This document shows, piece by piece, positions 1-4,856 of a stretch of DNA of 6,571 nt. Both the position numbers and the translations under genes were made by a program. Source of the DNA: Flavobacteriales bacterium (lineage in GTDB: Bacteria > Bacteroidota > Bacteroidia > Flavobacteriales > UBA7430); NCBI GenBank assembly GCA_024959975.1, contig JANXFM010000133.1:1-6571 (forward strand), written 5' to 3'. Each line of letters begins with the position of its first letter. Position 1 is the first letter of the stretch. The notes beneath the pieces are model-generated. The model made no database searches, had not been told where the DNA came from, and saw only the letters and a program-made list of their open reading frames with translations.

Positions 1-162
1 ACCATTTCTTATCTGGTAAACTTTTTCGGTAGGAACTAAAATTTGGGCAACATAATCCTGCATCCCTAAATGTTCAATTTCCCGCTCTATATAAAGCTTT
101 ACCTTAGTCTCTTGACCCGATACAGCTCTAACAACATACCATCTTTTCTTCAACTCAACCAT
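1..162 (-). CDS. nusG: Transcription termination/antitermination factor NusG (N-terminal part, cut by window edge)
   Basis: NusG binds RNA polymerase across the cleft, influences pausing and Rho-dependent termination, and can link transcription to the leading ribosome. Only the first 54 codons are present, because the gene runs off the left edge. The start MVELKKRWYVVRAVSGQE is the classical beginning of the NGN domain (KRWYVVRAVSGQE at residues 6-18), followed by a helix (KLYIEREIEHLG) and the strand region ending VPTEKVYQIRNG. The C-terminal KOW domain lies outside the window. ATG at 162-160 is the natural start, as nothing in frame upstream is needed and the domain begins at once. No SD is evident. 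It follows secE by 19 bases, the usual secE-nusG pairing, and ribosomal protein genes rplK and rplA would be expected next. Identification is firm from the motif and context, although the protein is partial. Confidence 0.93.
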   Translation of the reverse strand, partial: MVELKKRWYVVRAVSGQETKVKLYIEREIEHLGMQDYVAQILVPTEKVYQIRNG

Positions 163-181
163 AAATTATATCTCTATAAAT

Positions 182-364
182 CTAGAAAATCTTATAAAAC
201 TCTCCAAGGATTGTATCAAAGCCTAAATCCATCAGACTAATAATTAAGGCTATAATAACGGAAGAAACAGCCACCAAAATTGTGCTCGACTGAAGTTGAG
301 CCAAAGTAGGCCAGGTAACTTTATTTTTCAGTTCCTGAATCGATTCTATAATGTACTTCTTCAT
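182..364 (-). CDS. secE: Preprotein translocase subunit SecE
   Basis: SecE is the small essential subunit that clamps SecY in the inner-membrane SecYEG channel, through which proteins are exported or inserted. The 60-residue protein is the short single-span form found in most bacteria outside the enterics. Residues 5-20 form the cytoplasmic amphipathic helix with the family signature ELKNKVTWPT. One hydrophobic membrane segment follows at about residues 28-46 (STILVAVSSVIIALIISL), and the tail ends MDLGFDTILGEFYKIF. The start ATG lies 19 bases after the tRNA-Trp gene, preceded only by the weakly purine-rich AAAGAAG directly against the start codon. It lies between tRNA-Trp and nusG and is probably co-transcribed with both. 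Length, signature and synteny all agree. Confidence 0.96.
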   Translation of the reverse strand: MKKYIIESIQELKNKVTWPTLAQLQSSTILVAVSSVIIALIISLMDLGFDTILGEFYKIF

Positions 365-383
365 CTTCTTTATAGTTTTTCAG

Positions 384-454
384 CACGGGTAGAGAGATTC
401 GAACTCCCATCGACGGTTTTGGAGACCGGAATGCTACCATTGCACCATACCCGT
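384..454 (-). tRNA. tRNA-Trp (anticodon CCA)
   Basis: A full cloverleaf can be folded: acceptor stem ACGGGTA with TACCCGT, D arm GTGC/GCAT with loop AATGGTA, anticodon stem CCGGT/ACCGT with loop CTCCAAA, a 4-base variable loop, T arm GGGAG/CTCTC with loop TTCGAAT, and discriminator G73 as expected for tRNA-Trp. Total length is 71 nt. The outermost anticodon-stem pair is a C-U mismatch. The following bases are CTG, so the 3' CCA is not encoded and must be added enzymatically. It lies between tufA and secE, and the tufA-end hairpin stops only 4 bases before it, which leaves no space for its own promoter except inside that hairpin or the tufA end. Processing from a longer tufA-tRNA-secE transcript is therefore likely. 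Confidence 0.96.
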
Positions 455-458
455 GAGT

Positions 459-500
459 AAAAGAGTGAAAACCCCAAAAAATAAGGGGGTTCACTCTTTT
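459..500 (-). terminator. Long hairpin after tufA (terminator, attenuator or processing site)
   Basis: On the minus strand the arm AAAAGAGTGAACCCCC (500-485) pairs with GGGGTTTTCACTCTTTT (475-459) around a T-rich loop (484-476), giving about 15 base pairs with one small internal bulge. The base of the stem is an A4/T4 run, so it could act in both directions, but there is no separate U-tract beyond the stem on the minus strand. It begins 21 bases after the tufA stop codon and ends 4 bases before tRNA-Trp. The fold is plain in the sequence; whether it terminates, partly attenuates or marks processing is inference. Confidence 0.7.
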
Positions 501-521
501 AATTTGTATATGAAAACCTTA

Positions 522-1706
522 TTAAAGGATTTCAGTTACCTGACCAGCACCTACAGTTCTACCACCTTCACGGATCGCAAAACGTAAACCTTTACTAAGT
601 GCTACTGTGTTAATTAAATTAACTGTAATCGTTAAGTTATCACCAGGCATTACCATTTCAGTTCCATCAGGTAAAATAATCTCACCTGTTACATCTGTTG
701 TACGGATGTAGAACTGAGGACGGTATTTGTTGTGGAAAGGAGTGTGACGACCACCTTCTTCTTTCTTCAACACATAAACCTCAGCTTTAAATTTATCGTG
801 TGGAGTTACAGAACCTGGCTTACAGATTACCATACCTCTTTTGATCTGAGCTTTTTCAATACCACGTAACAACAAACCAACGTTATCACCAGCTTCACCT
901 CTATCCAAAATTTTACGGAACATTTCTACCCCAGTAACTGTAGATTGAAGGTTTTCAGCACCCATCCCTAGGATGTCTACTATATCTCCGGTATTTGCAA
1001 CACCTGTTTCGATACGTCCTGTAGCAACAGTTCCACGACCTGTAATAGAGAATACATCCTCTACAGGCATCAAAAAGGCTTTCTCAACATCACGAACCGG
1101 CATTTCAATCCAAACATCAACTTGATCCATTAATTCTTTCACTGTAGCAACCCACGAGTCTTCCCCGTTAAGCGCACCAAGTGCAGAACCCTGAACCACT
1201 GGAGTGTTATCACCGTCGAACTCATAGAAAGATAGTAAATCACGGATTTCCATGTCTACCAATTCTAATAATTCTTCGTCATCAACCATATCCACTTTAT
1301 TCATGAATACAACCAAACGTGGAACACCTACCTGACGTGCAAGAAGGATGTGCTCACGAGTCTGTGGCATAGGACCATCAGTCGCAGCTACTACCAAAAT
1401 AGCACCGTCCATTTGAGCAGCACCAGTAACCATATTCTTTACATAATCCGCGTGACCCGGACAGTCAACGTGAGCATAGTGACGGTTCACCGTTTCGTAC
1501 TCTACGTGAGACGTGTTAATTGTAATACCACGCTCTTTTTCTTCTGGAGCGTTGTCAATTGCATCGAAGTCTTGTTTTGCAGCAAGACCATCAGTTGCCA
1601 ACACACTAGTAATGGCAGCAGTAAGAGTTGTCTTACCATGGTCAACGTGACCAATAGTACCAATGTTTAAGTGCGGCTTACCTCTTTGAAAAGTTTCTTT
1701 TGCCAT
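522..1706 (-). CDS. tufA: Elongation factor Tu
   Basis: EF-Tu carries aminoacyl-tRNA to the ribosomal A site as a GTP complex in the cytoplasm and releases it after GTP hydrolysis on cognate codon pairing. The 394-residue protein has the usual length and all GTPase motifs: G1 GHVDHGKT (19-26), switch I with RGITI and Thr62, G3 DCPGH (81-85, His85 being the catalytic histidine), G4 NKVD (136-139) and G5 SAL (174-176). Domain 2 starts at about residue 207 (EKAFLMPVEDVFSITGRGTVATGRIE), and domain 3 runs from about 303 to the end (HTPFHNKYRPQFYIRTTDVTG, FAIREGGRTVGAGQVTEIL). The start MAKETFQRGKPHLNIGTIGH is the standard one. Upstream is AT-rich without an SD, as is common for this phylum. It follows three tRNA genes, as E. 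coli tufB does, and is probably transcribed from their promoter. The symbol tuf would serve equally well, as copy number cannot be judged here. Confidence 0.99.
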   Translation of the reverse strand: MAKETFQRGKPHLNIGTIGHVDHGKTTLTAAITSVLATDGLAAKQDFDAIDNAPEEKERGITINTSHVEYETVNRHYAHVDCPGHADYVKNMVTGAAQMDGAILVVAATDGPMPQTREHILLARQVGVPRLVVFMNKVDMVDDEELLELVDMEIRDLLSFYEFDGDNTPVVQGSALGALNGEDSWVATVKELMDQVDVWIEMPVRDVEKAFLMPVEDVFSITGRGTVATGRIETGVANTGDIVDILGMGAENLQSTVTGVEMFRKILDRGEAGDNVGLLLRGIEKAQIKRGMVICKPGSVTPHDKFKAEVYVLKKEEGGRHTPFHNKYRPQFYIRTTDVTGEIILPDGTEMVMPGDNLTITVNLINTVALSKGLRFAIREGGRTVGAGQVTEIL

Positions 1707-1744
1707 GATAAGATAGCTTAAATATTTAAACCTAAATTAATAAA

Positions 1745-1765
1745 GTTACTACCCCGTGTAGTAAC
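1745..1765 (-). other. Perfect hairpin in the tRNA-Gly to tufA spacer
   Basis: An 8-bp perfect inverted repeat (GTTACTAC and GTAGTAAC) closes a 5-base loop, ACGGG on the minus strand. It lies 4 bases after the discriminator base of tRNA-Gly and 38 bases before the tufA ATG, and TTTATTAATTT follows it. The tail is too mixed for a convincing strong terminator. A processing signal, a stabilising 5' end for the tufA mRNA after the tRNA is cut away, or a weak attenuator are all possible. No good TAnnTTTG promoter is visible in the rest of the 1707-1769 spacer. Confidence 0.55.
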
Positions 1766-1769
1766 ATTG

Positions 1770-1842
1770 AGCGAGAGACGAGACTCGAACTCGCAACCCT
1801 CAGCTTGGAAGGCTGACGCTCTACCAATTGAGCTACTCTCGC
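1770..1842 (-). tRNA. tRNA-Gly (anticodon UCC)
   Basis: The cloverleaf is complete at 73 nt: acceptor GCGAGAG/CTCTCGC, D arm GCTC/GAGC with loop AATTGGTA, anticodon stem TCAGC/GCTGA around CTTCCAA giving anticodon TCC, variable loop GGGTT, T arm GCGAG/CTCGT with loop TTCGAGT, and discriminator U73, normal for bacterial tRNA-Gly. CCA is not encoded, since CAATG follows. It reads GGA, and by wobble GGG, codons. It is the last of the three tandem tRNAs before tufA, 13 bases after tRNA-Tyr. Confidence 0.97.
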
Positions 1843-1855
1843 TTATACTATATAG

Positions 1856-1937
1856 TGGTGGGAGAAGGATTCGAACCTTCGAAGGCTAAGCCAACAGATT
1901 TACAGTCTGTCCTCGTTGACCGCTTGAGTATCCCACC
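1856..1937 (-). tRNA. tRNA-Tyr (anticodon GUA)
   Basis: This is an 82-nt class II tRNA with acceptor GGTGGGA/TCCCACC, anticodon stem ACAGA/TCTGT around CTGTAAA giving anticodon GTA, a long variable arm with a GGC-TTA-GCC stem-loop, T arm GAAGG/CCTTC with loop TTCGAAT, and discriminator A73 as expected for Tyr. The long variable arm is normal for bacterial tRNA-Tyr. CCA is not encoded. It lies 33 bases after tRNA-Thr and 13 bases before tRNA-Gly, too close for separate promoters to be likely, so it is probably cut from a common precursor. Confidence 0.97.
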
Positions 1938-1970
1938 CCAAATACTAATCAATACATATAAAGAACTGAG

Positions 1971-2044
1971 AGCCGATGGAGGGACTCGAACCCACGACCT
2001 GCTGATTACAAATCAGCTGCTCTAGCCAGCTGAGCTACATCGGC
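1971..2044 (-). tRNA. tRNA-Thr (anticodon UGU)
   Basis: The cloverleaf is complete at 74 nt: acceptor GCCGATG/CATCGGC, D arm GCTC/GAGC with loop AGCTGGCTA, anticodon stem GCTGA/TCAGC around TTTGTAA giving anticodon TGT, T arm GTGGG/CCCTC with loop TTCGAGT, containing one T-T mismatch, and discriminator U. CCA is not encoded, since CTCAG follows. It is the first gene of the Thr-Tyr-Gly-tufA unit. A strong Bacteroidota-type promoter lies about 50 bases upstream, at 2125-2096. Confidence 0.97.
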
Positions 2045-2067
2045 AATTCCTCTTTTTTTTACTGCAT

Positions 2068-2095
2068 AAAAAAACAGCCTCCGTAAAAGAGACTG
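2068..2095 (-). terminator. Intrinsic terminator of the rpsU-xerC-hpf unit
   Basis: On the minus strand the arms CAGTCTC and GAGGCTG (2095-2089 and 2081-2075) pair over 7 bp, including one G-U pair, around the loop TTTTACG, and seven Ts (2074-2068) follow at once. This is a classical Rho-independent terminator, 50 bases after the hpf stop codon. It lies between hpf and tRNA-Thr and overlaps the predicted start of the tRNA transcript. Confidence 0.85.
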
Positions 2096-2125
2096 CAAAT
2101 TTAAAAAATAATACTGTAGTACAAA
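2096..2125 (-). promoter_or_regulatory. Bacteroidota-type promoter for tRNA-Thr-Tyr-Gly-tufA
   Basis: Reading the minus strand, TTTG (2125-2122) is followed after 18 bases by TAAATTTG (2103-2096), a full match to the phylum's -7 element TAnnTTTG with a -33 TTTG at nearly standard spacing. A second TTG lies at 2128-2126. The start site would be a few bases downstream, at about 2089-2092, some 45 bases before tRNA-Thr. That puts it inside the 5' arm of the hpf terminator. It is the only consensus promoter found between hpf and tufA. Confidence 0.7.
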
Positions 2126-2144
2126 CAATGATCAACTTTTTTTT

Positions 2145-2447
2145 CTACACCATTGTCTTCAATTTTTCTTTATACTTAAGTAATGATCTTCTCAAAGCTT
2201 CAACACCTTGATCAATTGCTCCTTCAAAACTCTTACCATGTTTTTTAACAACGAGCTCTTTTCCGGGTACTCTCAACTTGATTTCCACCAACTTATTCTC
2301 TCTGTCAGACGATGGCTCTACTTTTAGATATGCATCTCCATCAACAATATTATCATAAAAAACATCAAGCTTGTTCATTTTCTTTTGTACAAAATTTAAC
2401 AACTTGACGTCTGCTGAAAAGTTTACCGAATGAAATCTCACCTTCAT
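2145..2447 (-). CDS. hpf: Short-form ribosome hibernation promoting factor (HPF/RaiA family)
   Basis: Proteins of this family bind the 30S decoding channel, where mRNA and tRNA would lie, and inactivate ribosomes in stationary phase or starvation. The 100-residue protein has the compact single-domain size. It begins with a beta strand MKVRFHSVNFSA, then a helix (VKLLNFVQKKMNKLDVFY), strands rich in basic residues (DAYLKVEP, KLVEIKLRVPGKELVVKKHG), and the conserved second helix (KSFEGAIDQGVEALRRSLLKYKEKL, about 72-96). It lacks the C-terminal dimerisation domain of long HPF. The ATG is 13 bases after the xerC stop and, unusually for this window, is preceded by a GGGGG SD-like tract. An intrinsic terminator follows. 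Whether it acts more like HPF (dimerising ribosomes) or YfiA/RaiA cannot be decided from sequence. Confidence 0.9.
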   Translation of the reverse strand: MKVRFHSVNFSADVKLLNFVQKKMNKLDVFYDNIVDGDAYLKVEPSSDRENKLVEIKLRVPGKELVVKKHGKSFEGAIDQGVEALRRSLLKYKEKLKTMV

Positions 2448-2454
2448 AATTAAT

Positions 2455-2459
2455 CCCCC
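2455..2459 (-). promoter_or_regulatory. SD-like ribosome binding site of hpf
   Basis: GGGGG lies 7 bases before the hpf ATG on the minus strand and can pair with the CCUCC anti-SD core using one G-U pair. The other complete genes in the window show no comparable tract, so this stands out. It also supports ATG at 2447-2445 as the start. That it works as a ribosome binding site is inference. Confidence 0.5.
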
Positions 2460-2460
2460 A

Positions 2461-3348
2461 TTATTTATCGCCCCTCGGATGAGCTTGTTTATATACTTTT
2501 TTCAATTGCTCTGCAGAACTATGAGTATAAATCTGCGTAGAAGTCAGACTAGCATGTCCGAGTATTTCTTTAACAGCATTCAAGTCGGCCCCATCATTTA
2601 ACATATGTGTTGCAAAAGCATGACGAAGGACATGTGGACTTTTTTGCCGCACACTAGTAACCCTACTAAGGTAAGAATTCACAATCCTATATACAAGTTT
2701 TGGGTATAAAATATCACCAGATGCTGTTAGAAATAAATGAGGGCCTGAGTTTTCAATAAATCGCTCCTTAAATTTTATATACGACTGTAAATCAGCTAAA
2801 TGTGAGTCCAACAAAGGGATGATACGCTCTTTTGAACGCTTACCAAAAACCTTTATATGTTTCTGTGAAAAATCTATATCATCAACTTTTAAAGCTATTA
2901 ATTCGGACAATCGCATTCCGGTATTATAAAACATATGCAAAATCGCCTGATCCCTCCTGCCTTCATAATCATCGGGATACTCAACAGCTTCTAATAAAAA
3001 AGTCATTTCTGATTCACTTAAAAAAGAAGGAATCTTTTTATCTGTTTTCATCGAAACAACCCTAAGCATGGGATTGTTTTCCAATAGATTATTTCGAACA
3101 GCATACTTATAAAATTGCCTTAAGGAGGATAACTTTCTGTTTAAAGATCGTCTAGTACAAGAGTCTCCAATCAAAAACATCATCCATGAGCGAATCATAA
3201 CATCAGTTGCTTTGTCTAGTGAAGACTCATATTGCAACTCTAAATAATCTTTATATTGTACTAAATCAGCCTCATACGCTTTTTGGGTATGCACAGAATA
3301 GCGCTTTTCAAATTTTAACCAGCGTATAAACTCTTGAATGTATTGCAT
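2461..3348 (-). CDS. xerC: Tyrosine recombinase XerC/XerD type
   Basis: Xer recombinases cut and rejoin DNA at the chromosomal dif site to resolve chromosome dimers before division. The 295-residue length is typical. The N-terminal core-binding SAM-like domain covers about 1-85 (FIRWLKFEKRYSVHTQKAYEADL, RSLNRKLSSLRQFYKY). The catalytic domain covers about 105-290 and holds the full active-site set: Arg146 (NTGMRLSEL), Lys170 (VFGK), His239 and Arg242 (HVLRHAFATHML), His265 (LGHASLTSTQ) and the nucleophile Tyr274 (IYTH). Placement between rpsU and hpf and the family length argue for the housekeeping enzyme and against a mobile integrase. Choosing XerC over XerD rests on similarity of motifs only. 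The start fits the family N-terminus, yet it directly abuts the T-tract of a terminator-like hairpin, with no SD. Confidence 0.92.
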   Translation of the reverse strand: MQYIQEFIRWLKFEKRYSVHTQKAYEADLVQYKDYLELQYESSLDKATDVMIRSWMMFLIGDSCTRRSLNRKLSSLRQFYKYAVRNNLLENNPMLRVVSMKTDKKIPSFLSESEMTFLLEAVEYPDDYEGRRDQAILHMFYNTGMRLSELIALKVDDIDFSQKHIKVFGKRSKERIIPLLDSHLADLQSYIKFKERFIENSGPHLFLTASGDILYPKLVYRIVNSYLSRVTSVRQKSPHVLRHAFATHMLNDGADLNAVKEILGHASLTSTQIYTHSSAEQLKKVYKQAHPRGDK

Positions 3349-3386
3349 AAAAAAAGCGCTTTTGCGTAAAAATACACAAAAGCGCT
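3349..3386 (-). terminator. Terminator-like hairpin after rpsU, ending at the xerC start codon
   Basis: On the minus strand AGCGCTTTTG (3386-3377) pairs perfectly with CAAAAGCGCT (3364-3355). The loop itself can pair further (TGTA with TACG), giving about 14 bp around a TTTT tetraloop. The T-tract (3354-3349) follows and is directly succeeded by the xerC ATG at 3348. It lies 21 bases after the rpsU stop codon. It has all the marks of an intrinsic terminator. It probably ends most rpsU transcripts and lets xerC and hpf be expressed by read-through, although a separate xerC start inside the hairpin cannot be excluded. Confidence 0.85.
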
Positions 3387-3407
3387 CTAAATATTATAAA
3401 GTATAGA

Positions 3408-3602
3408 CTATGCTTCTTCAGCTTGTCTTAACTGCTGTACGTAAGCAGCTTTAATCATTTGCTTTCTTCTTCTCACTGAAGGCTTGATAAATTCTTTTCG
3501 AGCACGCAATTGACGCATAGCACCCGTCTTATCGAATTTTCTTTTGAAACGCTTTAAAGCTCTTTCAATAGCTTCACCTTCTTTTACAGGAATAATAATC
3601 AT
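3408..3602 (-). CDS. rpsU: Small ribosomal subunit protein bS21
   Basis: bS21 sits on the 30S platform near the 3' end of 16S rRNA and affects initiation. In Flavobacterium it has been shown to help mask the anti-SD, which explains the rarity of SD use in the phylum. The 64-residue protein has the family pattern MIIIPVKEGEAIERALKRFKRKF, the TGAMRQLRARKEFIKPS helix region and the basic RRRK stretch (44-47), and ends in an acidic tail QAEEA. The ATG is fixed by this conserved start. A good promoter lies about 45 bases upstream of the start codon, the leader has no SD, and a strong hairpin follows the stop. It is the first gene of the rpsU-xerC-hpf group. Confidence 0.97.
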   Translation of the reverse strand: MIIIPVKEGEAIERALKRFKRKFDKTGAMRQLRARKEFIKPSVRRRKQMIKAAYVQQLRQAEEA

Positions 3603-3644
3603 GTCTAAACTTATTTATACTTTGTTCTTTCTTCTTTGGGAGGG

Positions 3645-3678
3645 CAAATATACAAATTTGTTTTGTGATACAAGCAAA
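3645..3678 (-). promoter_or_regulatory. Bacteroidota-type promoter for rpsU
   Basis: On the minus strand TATATTTG (3652-3645) matches the -7 consensus TAnnTTTG exactly. Upstream, TTG at 3673-3671 (18-base spacer) or TTTG at 3678-3675 (22-base spacer) can serve as the -33 element. Transcription would start at about 3640, giving a leader of roughly 37 bases. A palindrome ACAAATTTGT (3652-3661) lies at the downstream end of the spacer, touching the -7 box. No terminator hairpin is visible between the acyl-CoA dehydrogenase stop codon and this promoter, so some read-through into rpsU is possible. Confidence 0.7.
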
Positions 3679-3710
3679 TGTTTACTTTTTTACCCTTACT
3701 AATTTTCAAG

Positions 3711-4853
3711 CTACACACTCAATATTGATTTGGAGATAACCAACTTCTGTATTTCGGAAGTACCTTCACCAATAGTGCACAACTTCGCATCTCTATAAAA
3801 CTTCTCTACCGGAAAATCTTTCGTATAACCATACCCACCAAAAATTTGCACAGCTTCATTTGCCACTTTTACAGCAACTTCAGAAGCATAATACTTAGCC
3901 ATTGCACCTTCTTTAGTCATTTTCTGACCTTTATTTTTCTTATCAGTTGCACTATAGATCAACAATTCTGAAGCTTCAATTTCAGTCACCATATCTGCCA
4001 GCTTAAAAGCAATAGCCTGATGCTCGCAAATTGGTTTGCCAAACTGAACTCTTTCTTTGGAATATTGCAAAGCCGCTTTATAAGCCCCTTTGGCAATCCC
4101 TAAAGAAAGTGCTGCGATAGAAATCCTACCCCCATCTAAAACTTTCATGGCTTGAATAAAACCATCTCCAAGTTTGCCTAGTAAATTCTCTTCAGGAATA
4201 CGACACTGATCAAAAACCAACTCGGCTGTTTCTGAAGCTCGCATTCCCAATTTATCCTCTTTTTTTCCGGAACTAAAACCAGAAGTTCCTTTTTCTATAA
4301 CAAATGCTGATATTCCATGTGAATCTAATTTATCTCCTGTCCGAGCAAGAACTACGGCTATGTCTCCGGACTTGGCATGTGTAATAAAATTCTTCGATCC
4401 ATTCAACACCCATTCATTTCCATCTTTCACAGCAGTCGTTTTCATGCCACCTGCATCAGACCCGGTATTGTGCTCTGTTAAACCCCAGGCACCAATATGC
4501 TCGGCAGTAGCTAATTTGGGTAACCACTTTTTCTTTTGTTCTTCATTTCCAAATTCCAAAATATGCCCAACACATAATGAGTTATGTGCCGCAACAGACA
4601 AACCTATTGACGAATCAATTTGAGAAATCTCATCAATAACGGTAACATACTCATCATAAGTCAATCCGGACCCACCATACTCCTCAGGCACCAACACACC
4701 CATCAAACCCAATTCACCCAAGGCTTTAAATACATGAACCGGAAATTCCTGAGTATGATCCCAATCCATCATGTAAGGCTTAATATGCTGCGCTCCGAAA
4801 TCGCGTATAGTTTCGGCAATCATTTTCTGTGTTTCTGAATACGAAAAATCCAT
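3711..4853 (-). CDS. Acyl-CoA dehydrogenase (short-chain/butyryl type)
   Basis: This FAD-dependent enzyme oxidises acyl-CoA to trans-2-enoyl-CoA and hands electrons to electron-transfer flavoprotein. It takes part in fatty-acid beta-oxidation or branched-chain amino acid breakdown in the cytoplasm. The 380-residue length is typical. Visible are the N-terminal helical domain (1-120), the FAD/substrate motif LTEHNTGSD (125-133) with GSKNFIT (152-158), the middle beta domain ending DKLGMRASETAELVFD, and the C-terminal helical domain with GGRISIAA, KERVQFGKPI (Arg268) and FGGYGY (338-343). The catalytic base is Glu363 in GEGTSEIQ, the position used by short- and medium-chain enzymes. Exact chain length or substrate cannot be read from sequence. 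It starts 3 bases after the apt stop, so translational coupling is likely. No SD and no clear terminator downstream. Confidence 0.95.
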   Translation of the reverse strand: MDFSYSETQKMIAETIRDFGAQHIKPYMMDWDHTQEFPVHVFKALGELGLMGVLVPEEYGGSGLTYDEYVTVIDEISQIDSSIGLSVAAHNSLCVGHILEFGNEEQKKKWLPKLATAEHIGAWGLTEHNTGSDAGGMKTTAVKDGNEWVLNGSKNFITHAKSGDIAVVLARTGDKLDSHGISAFVIEKGTSGFSSGKKEDKLGMRASETAELVFDQCRIPEENLLGKLGDGFIQAMKVLDGGRISIAALSLGIAKGAYKAALQYSKERVQFGKPICEHQAIAFKLADMVTEIEASELLIYSATDKKNKGQKMTKEGAMAKYYASEVAVKVANEAVQIFGGYGYTKDFPVEKFYRDAKLCTIGEGTSEIQKLVISKSILSV

Positions 4854-4856
4854 TAA

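Noticed and set aside
1350..1670. Plus-strand open frame opposite tufA
   Set aside because: It is antisense to strongly conserved EF-Tu sequence, its translation is low-complexity and unlike any family I know, and the openness is explained by tufA codon bias.
1828..2025. Plus-strand open frame across the three tRNA genes
   Set aside because: It consists of the reverse complement of tRNA-Gly, -Tyr and -Thr. The GFEPS and GGTRTHD type strings are the well-known artefact of translating antisense tRNA T-arms.
2832..3065. Plus-strand open frame opposite xerC
   Set aside because: It is antisense to the conserved catalytic domain of the recombinase and has no recognisable protein features.
2461..3348. 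Tyrosine recombinase as a sign of an integrated element
   Set aside because: Length, complete Xer-type active site and housekeeping neighbours (rpsU, hpf) fit the chromosomal dimer-resolution enzyme. There are no direct repeats, cargo genes or tRNA-end duplication next to it.
3652..3661. Palindrome ACAAATTTGT next to the rpsU -7 box as an operator
   Set aside because: Ten-base AT-rich palindromes arise easily by chance in such DNA and it overlaps the promoter consensus itself. There is no second copy or known regulator to support it.
4360..4838. Two plus-strand open frames opposite the acyl-CoA dehydrogenase
   Set aside because: They lie wholly within a well-supported gene on the other strand, and show no domain, promoter or ribosome binding site.
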